Shown here: piece after piece, positions 6,538 to 12,506 of the stretch | Layout of the letters: each line of letters opens with the position of its first letter | Numbering within the stretch: the first letter of the stretch is position 1 | Source: RGIG7213 sp045124505 | GTDB taxonomy: Bacteria > Bacillota > Clostridia > Oscillospirales > CAG-272 | Direction: 5' to 3' | Length of the DNA: 12,506 nt | Assembly: GCA_045124505.1 (NCBI GenBank) | Contig: JBGVLZ010000011.1 | Coordinates: 1 to 12,506, forward strand | The notes under the pieces: generated by a model | The model's database searches: none | What the model was told of the DNA's origin: nothing | Seen by the model: only the letters and a program-made list of their open reading frames with translations | Translations under genes and position numbers: made by a program

Positions 6538-7348
6538 ATACGAGATAAAACTGCCTCTGACGGCAGATGAATATATCCTGCTTCTTGAGCAGGAGGACAG
6601 ACACGCCGAGACCTTAACTCAGACGAATTACTATTATGATTTCGATGATAGAAGATTAAACAGACAGGGAATCACCTGCCGTATCAGAGAAAAGAACGGA
6701 GCGTATACCGCAACTGTAAAAAAGCACGGATGCGGAGATATCAGCGAGGAAATCTCGGTTGCGGCGAGTGAATGTAATGACACGTCATCATTTCCCTATA
6801 AGGATTTGAAGCTTTTTGGCAGTATGACGACGCACAGAACCGTAGTGTGCGATAACGATGCTATCAAGGTCGTATTTGACAGAAACACGTATCTCGGGAT
6901 GGTAGATCACGAGCTTGAGATAGAGTATGCCCCGGGGGAGAGAGACAGAGCTGAGAGCTATATGAAACGGGTAATAAAATTTCTTGCCTTGTCAGGCGAT
7001 GCTGCGTTTGAGCAGAACGAGCAAAGGAAGCATCCAAAGAGCAAATCAGAGAGATTTTTTAAGAGGCTCGGTGACTTGATGCGCACAGGAAAAGACAAGG
7101 CTGAATCAGTTAAGACCGAAGGAAAGGAGATGAAAGCAGAGTGTGAGACAAAGATAAGTACGGGATTAGTGTATTCGTCAGCTACGGATGTGAAGCGTGC
7201 AGACAGCTCTCCCAAAGATTCTGATGACACCGAACATGCGTATTCTACCGCTTACGCAACAGAGTGTGACATGAACGAGTGCGATCGCTGCGGACGAAAT
7301 TACGCATGCGATACGTGGCTCGGAGAACTCAAAAACAAACAGCGGTAA
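6530..7348 (+). CDS. CYTH-domain protein with Cys-rich C-terminal tail
   Basis: 272 residues from ATG 6530 (RBS AAGAGG inside the ligase gene; 8-base overlap with the ligase end). EYEIKL at residues 3-8 is the ExExK signature of CYTH/triphosphate tunnel metalloenzymes, which bind triphosphates with metal and include adenylate cyclase 2, thiamine triphosphatase and inorganic triphosphatases. Further tunnel-type strands are seen: CRIREKNGAYTATVKK (50-65), VVFDRNTYLG (114-123) and DHELEIEYA (126-134), and SKSERFFKRLG (171-181) closes the domain. Residues 185-245 are a polar, probably disordered linker; the end holds four cysteines at 246, 251, 254 and 260 (CX4CX2CX5C), a possible zinc site. Activity is unknown; a triphosphatase acting on a product of the neighbouring kinase or ligase is only a guess. 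Confidence 0.82.
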   Translation: MLEYEIKLPLTADEYILLLEQEDRHAETLTQTNYYYDFDDRRLNRQGITCRIREKNGAYTATVKKHGCGDISEEISVAASECNDTSSFPYKDLKLFGSMTTHRTVVCDNDAIKVVFDRNTYLGMVDHELEIEYAPGERDRAESYMKRVIKFLALSGDAAFEQNEQRKHPKSKSERFFKRLGDLMRTGKDKAESVKTEGKEMKAECETKISTGLVYSSATDVKRADSSPKDSDDTEHAYSTAYATECDMNECDRCGRNYACDTWLGELKNKQR

Positions 7349-7380
7349 AAAAGAAAACAAAAAGAAAGGAATGATTAAAA

Positions 7381-8187
7381 ATGGCATGCAGAAATGCATA
7401 TGCCGTACCTACGTATAGTAACGTAATGGATATACTTGGTACGGTAATCAAAGAGATACCTACCCCCGAAAAAGTAGGGAGACTCTTGTTCGGAGTATGC
7501 TCGGAGGCACGATCCGACGATCATCTGCAGAACAATCTCGATCAGTTTGAATGGGTCAGAAGAAACAAGATCTATCCGAACTTTTGGGGAAGATATCTTA
7601 CAGGAGAAAACGTCCTTACCGTTGATGAGATCAAGTATCTTCACGGTATGGGATGCAAGATCGCCGCGATCTATCGGGTGAAGGGGTCTATGAGAAACGA
7701 AGCGGCAGGCGAAAAGGCGGGCAGAGCCGCGGCAGCTGCAGCTATCGCTCTCGGGATACCGAGCCAGACGGCAATATTCCTCGACGTGGCGGCAGAAAGA
7801 GTCATAACACGCGACTTTATGCGAGGTTATGCAAAAGCGCTGATGATCGAGGGTTATACCCCCGCGTTCAGAGCGAATACGGATGCAAAGTATTGCTTCG
7901 ACCGAGCGTTCAGCAGAGGTATACATACGGATAACGATATATTCAGAAAATGCCTTATCTGGGCGGTAGCTCCGAGCATAGAGGAGTACGACGATATGGT
8001 GACCTCGCATCTCATCCACCCCGATATTTGGATGCCTTTTGCCCCCTCGGGAATAACACGTGCGGATATTGCCGTATGGCAGTACGGAGCCGAGTGCCAT
8101 CCCATCCATAACGATGCAGGGCAGAAAAACACCTTCGACCTTGAGCTTGTAAGAAACGAGCAGGTCATTATTCAAAAAATGTTTTAA
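7381..8187 (+). CDS. DUF1906/Rv2525c-like glycoside-hydrolase-fold protein
   Basis: 268 residues, AAAGGA upstream, 32 bases after the CYTH gene and 22 before the lysin gene. Features of the DUF1906 (Rv2525c-like, TIM-barrel, cell-wall-associated) family are seen in order: FWGRYLTGENVLTVDEIKYL (68-87), GCKIAAIY (91-98), an Ala-rich helix and IPSQTAIFLDV (126-136, acidic residue at a strand end), GYTPAFRANTD (158-168), IWMPFAP (216-222) and ADIAVWQY (228-235). The C-terminal TFDLELVRNEQVIIQKMF is an extension conserved in the decayed copy. It has no signal peptide, unlike secreted relatives, so export would depend on a holin or lysis. Enzyme activity of the family is not firmly established. Family call is from motifs; divergence is clear. 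Confidence 0.7.
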   Translation: MACRNAYAVPTYSNVMDILGTVIKEIPTPEKVGRLLFGVCSEARSDDHLQNNLDQFEWVRRNKIYPNFWGRYLTGENVLTVDEIKYLHGMGCKIAAIYRVKGSMRNEAAGEKAGRAAAAAAIALGIPSQTAIFLDVAAERVITRDFMRGYAKALMIEGYTPAFRANTDAKYCFDRAFSRGIHTDNDIFRKCLIWAVAPSIEEYDDMVTSHLIHPDIWMPFAPSGITRADIAVWQYGAECHPIHNDAGQKNTFDLELVRNEQVIIQKMF

Positions 8188-8209
8188 AAAAGAAAAGGAG
8201 AAAAAGAAA

Positions 8210-10450
8210 ATGGTTTGTGTAAATTCAGTAAATGTAACCCCCAAAAGTATAACTATGAAGGTTGGGGATTGGTACTATGATGCCAAAGCAACAGTAACCC
8301 CCGAAAATGCTACGTGTAAAAGTGTATGCTGGGGTAGCTTTAACAAGCTTGTAGCAACGGTTAATCCTACCACGGGATACATATACGCAAAGTCAACGGG
8401 AAAAGTGAAAATATTTGCGAGAGCTTGCGACGGCTCGGGAGCAAAGGCGTACATCGATGTTATCGTTGAGCCACGCTATGTAGAAAGCATTAGATTGAGC
8501 AAAGGGTACAAATACATGCAAACTTCTAAGACATTTGCGCTTACCGCTACCGTAAGCCCCGATAATGCAACATTCAAGTCGATTTATTGGGCAAGCTCAA
8601 ATGAAAATGTTGCAAAGGTAGATCACAAGGGTGTTGTAACGGCAGTATCTGCTGGTACTGCCACAATAAGAGCAGTTGCGAAAGATGGTGGAGGTGCGAA
8701 AGCCACCTGCTTTGTAAGGGTTACCGACGATATCCTTGTTTCATCAATTGAGATAAACGCCTCTAAGACAACAATGCTTGTCGGAGAATCAATGTTCTTA
8801 AAATCTAAAGCTTATCCCGAAAATGCAACTAACAAGTGCGTGTGTTGGGAAAGTGCTGATCCAAGTATTGGTGCCATTAATCCTCATAACGGAATGCTGA
8901 TTGCCAATTCAGATGGAGAAGTTGTTATTACAGCAAAAGCTTGCGATGGAAGTGGCACAATTGGCTCGCTATTAATTGAGGTGAAAAAGCCGGTTGATGG
9001 TCTGCGCACACATACAGATAGCTATGTTTATGTAGATACTGTTGAGTCTGACGAAGCAATGCTAAAAGACGCCAATGGCCAAAATGTTATGCTCAAGGCA
9101 GCAAGCGGAGATATAGTGACTCTTATGCAGTCGGAGACGATTATCGTAGATAGCAAGGAGTTCTATCGTATTTTGTATAAGGGAATGATAACATATGTTC
9201 TCGCAGAAAATTTCTCTCAAGTAGTCATAGCTGAACCCGAATTCAATTTTGAAAGGGAAGTAACGGCCGTCCCAAGATATAATGCTACAATGAATGTATA
9301 TTCTTCGGCTAATGATGCCGCAAATGTTGAAGGTAGTTTTATATATGGAAACATTATATCTTTGGTAAATGATGTATCCCAGAGAGGAGGATGGTACGCA
9401 GTTTACGGGAAATCGACCGACGGTTCAAATATTTATGGATGGTGCGATGGTAATTATTTGGAATTCCCGACGCTTATTACCGAGACCGCAACTTACGTCA
9501 GAACCACACCGTGTATAGATAATAATAACATTATGAAAGACTCAAATAATAATCTTGTTCAGCTTCAGCCTGAACAAACTGCAAGGTTGATAAAAAGCAA
9601 TACTATATCATCGGATAACAAGGAATGGTACGAAATAGAATATGATGGCGGTATTGGTTACGTTTTCGCAGAACACTCTGTAAGATCTGAAGCAGGAGAA
9701 TTCTTAATATCACAGGCAGGTGATCTGGGTCCGTTACAGATTCATCGTATGCTTGATAATATAAGGAATTGCCCTACTTCAATAATTCCAGACAATAGAA
9801 GAGATGCGGCAGTCTCGGTGACTTTGGCCATGGTTCGCGCCAGATATGTTCCTACACTCGTTGCTGGAATGATTGGAAATATCATTTTTGAAGGTGAACC
9901 AGGAAAATTTGAATCATCAAATTATGTCAATAAGCCTAAACCATATTATTTGTCTTATATGGACTCTGAATTTAGAGGAGCAAATTACTATCTAAACAAC
10001 TATAGTGGAAAGACTGTTATGGAAGTAAATATGTTTGATGTTCGCGACATGGTTAACGAATTGAGAGCTATAACCAATGGTACTGGAAAATTAAATGGGA
10101 GATCTATTGGCTTTGGGCTTGGATGTATCCAATGGTCATTCGTTCGTACATATCCATTAGTTGATTTATACATGTACATAAATAATTGTTCTTCGGTTAT
10201 TACAAAGGAGCAAGTTGTTGAGGCTGAAACGATGAATATTATAAGAGAGTTGACAACAACATATAGTAGTAAAGTTCGCAACTGGGAAAATGCTTGCGAA
10301 GACATAAACTCCAATGATGCTGCTTATAAAGCGGGCTGGCATTTGAGCATGTATTACGTAGTTCCTTCGGGAGGAGAAACCTCTGCAGATATAAGAGGAA
10401 CACGCGCACAATTGGTTTATGCTGAGCTGATTAAAAACCTTGATTTTTAG
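8210..10450 (+). CDS. Big2/SH3b/phage-lysozyme multidomain lysin-like protein
   Basis: 746 residues, RBS AAGGAG, TAG stop. Three Big2 Ig-like repeats (about 4-88, 91-173, 177-258) share the PENATxKxVxW and ACDGSG/AKDGGG signatures. Three SH3b-like wall-binding repeats follow (about 270-340, 352-420, 426-492; for example GGWYAVYG with GWCDGNYL). The C-terminal domain (about 535-746) resembles the phage tail lysozyme family: VAGMIGNIIFEGEPGKFES (551-569) with Glu561 or Glu563 as likely catalytic acid, GFGLGCIQWSFVRT (634-647), and AGWHLSMYYVVPSGGE (708-723), then R-rich helix. It should cleave the glycan strand of peptidoglycan. No signal peptide, anchor or dockerin is seen. The N-terminal Big2 part is shared with the 3011 remnant; the lysozyme part is markedly more AT-rich, suggesting a domain fusion of mixed origin. 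Confidence 0.8.
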   Translation: MVCVNSVNVTPKSITMKVGDWYYDAKATVTPENATCKSVCWGSFNKLVATVNPTTGYIYAKSTGKVKIFARACDGSGAKAYIDVIVEPRYVESIRLSKGYKYMQTSKTFALTATVSPDNATFKSIYWASSNENVAKVDHKGVVTAVSAGTATIRAVAKDGGGAKATCFVRVTDDILVSSIEINASKTTMLVGESMFLKSKAYPENATNKCVCWESADPSIGAINPHNGMLIANSDGEVVITAKACDGSGTIGSLLIEVKKPVDGLRTHTDSYVYVDTVESDEAMLKDANGQNVMLKAASGDIVTLMQSETIIVDSKEFYRILYKGMITYVLAENFSQVVIAEPEFNFEREVTAVPRYNATMNVYSSANDAANVEGSFIYGNIISLVNDVSQRGGWYAVYGKSTDGSNIYGWCDGNYLEFPTLITETATYVRTTPCIDNNNIMKDSNNNLVQLQPEQTARLIKSNTISSDNKEWYEIEYDGGIGYVFAEHSVRSEAGEFLISQAGDLGPLQIHRMLDNIRNCPTSIIPDNRRDAAVSVTLAMVRARYVPTLVAGMIGNIIFEGEPGKFESSNYVNKPKPYYLSYMDSEFRGANYYLNNYSGKTVMEVNMFDVRDMVNELRAITNGTGKLNGRSIGFGLGCIQWSFVRTYPLVDLYMYINNCSSVITKEQVVEAETMNIIRELTTTYSSKVRNWENACEDINSNDAAYKAGWHLSMYYVVPSGGETSADIRGTRAQLVYAELIKNLDF

Positions 10451-10521
10451 TTACAAATACATCCTGGTGCAAAGAATAATCATCCAAAAATAACAAAATA
10501 TCAATTTCGGTAAAAATGGAC

Positions 10522-10571
10522 ACAAAAAGCCTCCTAAGATAGATTTGATTATATCATGGGAGGCTTTTTGT
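10522..10571. terminator. Bidirectional intrinsic terminator
   Basis: ACAAAAAGCCTCC (10522-10534) pairs perfectly with GGAGGCTTTTTGT (10559-10571). The T run on one side and A run on the other let it work for the plus-strand lysin operon and for the minus-strand lipoprotein gene, whose stops converge on it. Confidence 0.85.
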
Positions 10572-10647
10572 CCTGCCTGCACAATTTGGGGCAGTACAGT
10601 AGAACTAAAATTATATTCCGATAAGTTTTAAATAGCTGTTTTTTTTA

Positions 10648-11466
10648 TTATAAGAGCATCCAATCTATTTCTGCCGAAGATAATCCATCAACATATGCGT
10701 CAAACTCGTTTTTTGTTACTTGTCTGTCTCCGATATAATACCGCACGTTTTCTTCACCGTCATTCTCAATATGCCACAATTCTGTATATTTATAATCTAT
10801 GCCTGATAATGTTAATTTGTACTCACCGTATGCAAGTCCGCCTTCCTCTGATAAACCATGCCATCCAATATTACCGTATTTATATATAGTATCCATTTCC
10901 CTAAAACCAAAAATATGTCCGTATATTTCACCCTCTTCAAAAAAAAGTAAAAGTGTGAGTTGTGATGCTTCAACAAAACACTCAGCGTCTCCGTCTCCGT
11001 CTATATCAAAAACAGCATATCTGGAAAAAAAATCATGCGCTGTATCAATATTATACTCATTTATATATGCGTATCTGTTGTTATACGTTTTAGTTCCGTC
11101 AGCAGATGGATAATAAATAATTTCGCAATATTGCTTTTTATTTGCAAGTATCGATGCATATATACCCGCATCGGTGTAGTCTTTTGTATTGTCGGGAGAT
11201 GTGTTAGACATATCGCTTGACGATATGTCTTGCGTGGACTCTGGAGCAGTGTCGGTAGTCTCGGGAGCTTTATTTGTAACAATTTCCGACGTTTCATTAC
11301 TCGATTCGGTTGTGTTTTTATCCGATGCCAAGTCCTGTGTACCGTTTTGCGTTTCGCCTTCCGTTTGGGTTTCGGAATTACCCGTGCCTGACGATTTGTT
11401 TTCGCACCCGACGAGAGTTGACAGCAAAAGCAGTGCCGCCAATGCAAAAGATATTAGTTTTTTCAT
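10648..11466 (-). CDS. Secreted lipoprotein with acidic Ca-binding-like loop
   Basis: 272 residues on the minus strand. MKKLISFALAALLLLSTLVGC is a type II signal peptide with the lipobox LVGC (Cys21), so the protein is lipid-anchored on the outer face of the membrane. Residues 22-97 are a low-complexity Ser/Thr/Glu/Asn/Asp linker; 98-272 form the globular part. YAVFDIDGDGDAECFV (150-165) resembles an EF-hand or FG-GAP type calcium loop. The rest (AYGEYKLTLSGIDYKYTELW and onward) was not recognised. The start is fixed by GGAGGT 6 bases before ATG, preceded by a consensus promoter. It is oriented against both neighbours and ends at the shared terminator, so it is an independent transcription unit. 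Role unknown. Confidence 0.85.
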   Translation of the reverse strand: MKKLISFALAALLLLSTLVGCENKSSGTGNSETQTEGETQNGTQDLASDKNTTESSNETSEIVTNKAPETTDTAPESTQDISSSDMSNTSPDNTKDYTDAGIYASILANKKQYCEIIYYPSADGTKTYNNRYAYINEYNIDTAHDFFSRYAVFDIDGDGDAECFVEASQLTLLLFFEEGEIYGHIFGFREMDTIYKYGNIGWHGLSEEGGLAYGEYKLTLSGIDYKYTELWHIENDGEENVRYYIGDRQVTKNEFDAYVDGLSSAEIDWMLL

Positions 11467-11495
11467 GCTTTACCTCCGATATGGTTTATAGATTT

Positions 11496-11524
11496 ATTAT
11501 ATGTTATAGGGGAATTTATGTCAA
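11496..11524 (-). promoter_or_regulatory. Consensus sigma-A promoter of the lipoprotein gene
   Basis: On the minus strand TTGACA (11524-11519), a 17-base spacer and TATAAT (11501-11496): a full match to consensus, about 30 bases before the ATG. No operator-like repeat overlaps it, so strong constitutive expression is expected. Confidence 0.88.
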
Positions 11525-11766
11525 TAAAAATGGTGTATTCGTTACTTTTTTGTTCTTGTTCGTTAGATAATTATCGATTTGTGTTAAAAACTTAATGGTA
11601 CGCGCTATAAAACATAATGTGAATATTGTTGCATCTTTGATCAGTAAAATAATATTTTGTACTTTACTATATGGTAGCTATATTGTGTGGGATTTTTATT
11701 AACCCTGACAGTTATTGTCGGGGTTATTTTTTATAATGTGAGTACAGCCGAGAAAGGAGGATAACA
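11525..11766. other. Divergent intergenic region before lysis cassette
   Basis: No gene is seen. It holds a short palindrome GATAATTATC (11566-11575), a weak plus-strand promoter candidate (TTGTAC 11657-11662, 16-base spacer, TATATT 11679-11684) and the hairpin listed at 11701. A TATAAT at 11732-11737 has no acceptable -35 at standard distance. Confidence 0.35.
11701..11732 (+). terminator. Terminator or attenuator upstream of lysis genes
   Basis: AACCCTGACA (11701-11710) pairs with TGTCGGGGTT (11716-11725) with one T-G pair and a 5-base loop, followed by A and six T. It precedes the XhlA-like start by only about 34 bases, with no plus-strand gene before it for over 1.2 kb. Confidence 0.7.
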
Positions 11767-12054
11767 GTGGATATCGAAGTTATCATCGAAGGTCACGAGC
11801 AGAGATTGAAAACTCTCGAACGTGATATGAGTGCAATGAAGGAAGTACAAGCAGAGATCCGTTCAATGAACGAGACACTTGTAACTCTTGCAAACGAACT
11901 TAAACATACAAACGAGCATTTGGCAAGGCACGAACGAAAGATAGACGAGATGGATTCCGCACCTAAGCAGCGAATGCAACAGATAATTACAGCAATAATC
12001 GCTGCTTTAGCGGGCGGTCTGGTCTCGGCGATCATCGGAATGATACTCGTTTGA
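11767..12054 (+). CDS. XhlA-like phage lysis protein
   Basis: 95 residues from GTG 11767 with AAAGGAGG at 11753-11760, 6 bases upstream. Residues about 5-65 form a heptad-rich coiled coil (EGHEQRLKTLERDMSAMKE; HLARHERKIDEMD), and 71-95 are one C-terminal membrane span (IITAIIAALAGGLVSAIIGM). This is the layout of the XhlA haemolysin/holin-associated family, which in Bacillus prophages assists holin and amidase in lysis. A holin gene follows after 13 bases and an amidase after it, matching that module. Confidence 0.8.
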   Translation: MDIEVIIEGHEQRLKTLERDMSAMKEVQAEIRSMNETLVTLANELKHTNEHLARHERKIDEMDSAPKQRMQQIITAIIAALAGGLVSAIIGMILV

Positions 12055-12067
12055 GAAAGGAGAAAAC

Positions 12068-12355
12068 ATGAATTTTCAGGATTATATTAAAACAGAACTA
12101 TTGATACTTGTTCCGGTGCTGTATTTTATCGGGATAGGTCTCAAGAAAAGCAAATTGCCAGACAAATGGATACCTTTGGCATTAGGCTTTTGTGCTATAT
12201 CAATGTCAACGATTTGGTTAATTGCTACAACTAATGTATCCGGGATACAGGAAGCTGCATCTGTAATATTTACGGCTGTGACGCAGGGCATTCTTGTTGC
12301 CGGAGCTAGCGTATATGCACACCAGCTTTATGTTCAGACAAAAAAGGAGGAATAG
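12068..12355 (+). CDS. Phage holin, Hol44-like (superfamily V type)
   Basis: 95 residues from ATG 12068, AAAGGAG at 12056-12062. Three hydrophobic segments (about 9-26, 35-54 and 62-84), a charged KKSKLPDKW turn and a short KKEE tail. The segments ELLILVPVLYFIGIGLKKSK and FTAVTQGILVAGASVYAHQL are typical of the phage_holin_5_2 (Hol44) family in Firmicutes. It would make membrane lesions that release or activate the endolysin encoded next. The gene ends TAG followed at once by TGA. Confidence 0.82.
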   Translation: MNFQDYIKTELLILVPVLYFIGIGLKKSKLPDKWIPLALGFCAISMSTIWLIATTNVSGIQEAASVIFTAVTQGILVAGASVYAHQLYVQTKKEE

Positions 12356-12358
12356 TGA

Positions 12359-12506
12359 ATGCTTGATATTATCAAAGCATATGCAGTGAATAACCTTTGT
12401 TATATCACAGCGCAGGAGATGATTCCCCAAGGTATAGTTGTTCATTCAACGGGAGCTAACAATCCTTGTTTAAAGAGATATGTTGATTCGCCCGAAAGTG
12501 TAGGAG
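12359..12506 (+). CDS. N-acetylmuramoyl-L-alanine amidase, 3'-partial
   Basis: ATG 12359 follows the holin stop by 3 bases, with AAAGGAGG at 12343-12350. The 49 residues before the window ends include PQGIVVHSTGANNPCLKRYV, the start of an Amidase_2 (PGRP-like) domain, where the His of VVHSTGAN is a zinc ligand. These enzymes cut the amide between N-acetylmuramic acid and L-alanine of the stem peptide. No signal peptide is present, as expected for a holin-dependent endolysin. Domains beyond residue 49 cannot be seen. Confidence 0.85.
   Translation, partial: MLDIIKAYAVNNLCYITAQEMIPQGIVVHSTGANNPCLKRYVDSPESVG

Noticed and set aside
7375..8244. Long minus-strand ORF opposite the DUF1906-like gene, with a similar one opposite the decayed copy (2450-2965)
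   Set aside because: They resemble each other only because the plus strands are homologous; no RBS, and the plus-strand proteins are clearly the coding ones.
11061..11447. Overlapping ORFs on both strands across the lipoprotein gene
   Set aside because: They fall in the low-complexity Ser/Thr/Glu linker region, lack RBSs, and the lipoprotein has a full promoter, RBS and lipobox.
11727..11745. TATAAT at 11732-11737 as the promoter of the lysis genes
   Set aside because: No -35-like hexamer at 15-19 bases upstream; the hexamer is formed by the terminator's T run and following bases.
1..12506. CRISPR array, tRNA or rRNA genes
   Set aside because: No regularly spaced repeats, cloverleaf-like segments or rRNA-like sequence were seen on either strand by eye.

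Overview
The window reads as chromosome, or integrated element, of a low-G+C Gram-positive bacterium, most likely a Clostridia-class gut or rumen anaerobe. Supporting signs are strong AGGAGG-type ribosome binding sites, consensus sigma-A promoters, U-tract intrinsic terminators, many short intergenic gaps with overlapping starts and stops, a lipobox lipoprotein, and a Firmicutes-type holin/amidase cassette. Taxonomy is inference; no rRNA or marker gene is present. Base composition is visibly mosaic: 1-2450 and the 3' third of the large lysin gene are AT-rich, while 3290-8200 is clearly richer in G+C.

Left part (1-2450): the 3' part of an alpha/beta-hydrolase lipase gene (start lies outside the window), a coupled four-helix membrane protein, an intergenic stretch with a long hairpin and a possible IS-end remnant, then a second small membrane-protein gene. 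That gene has a good promoter and RBS, but they lead into a 25-codon ORF in a different frame from the main ORF. Two terminator-like hairpins follow.

Middle part (2471-10450): a degenerate copy of a two-gene unit (DUF1906-like glycoside-hydrolase-fold protein, then Big2-domain protein) ends abruptly at about 3290, where it runs into a thymidylate-kinase-like gene that has lost its start codon but keeps its P-loop. From there a tightly packed operon runs: kinase-like protein, acyl carrier protein, BtrH-like cysteine acyltransferase candidate, AMP-forming ligase, CYTH triphosphatase-like protein with a Cys-rich tail. An intact copy of the DUF1906-like gene follows, then a 746-residue protein with three Big2 repeats, about three SH3b-like repeats and a phage-tail-lysozyme-like domain. 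The reasonable reading is that the ligase charges the ACP with an unknown acyl or aminoacyl group and the BtrH-like protein transfers it to an unknown acceptor. The role of the kinase and CYTH proteins, and the link to the wall-active proteins, are not known.

Right part (10451-12506): a convergent terminator; a minus-strand lipoprotein gene with its own consensus promoter, placed like a moron; then a phage-type lysis cassette: an XhlA-like coiled-coil membrane protein, a Hol44-like holin, and the start of an N-acetylmuramoyl-L-alanine amidase that runs off the window. Together with the lysozyme-domain protein this makes a prophage or phage-derived origin likely for the right half. No capsid, tail, integrase or terminase gene is visible to prove it.
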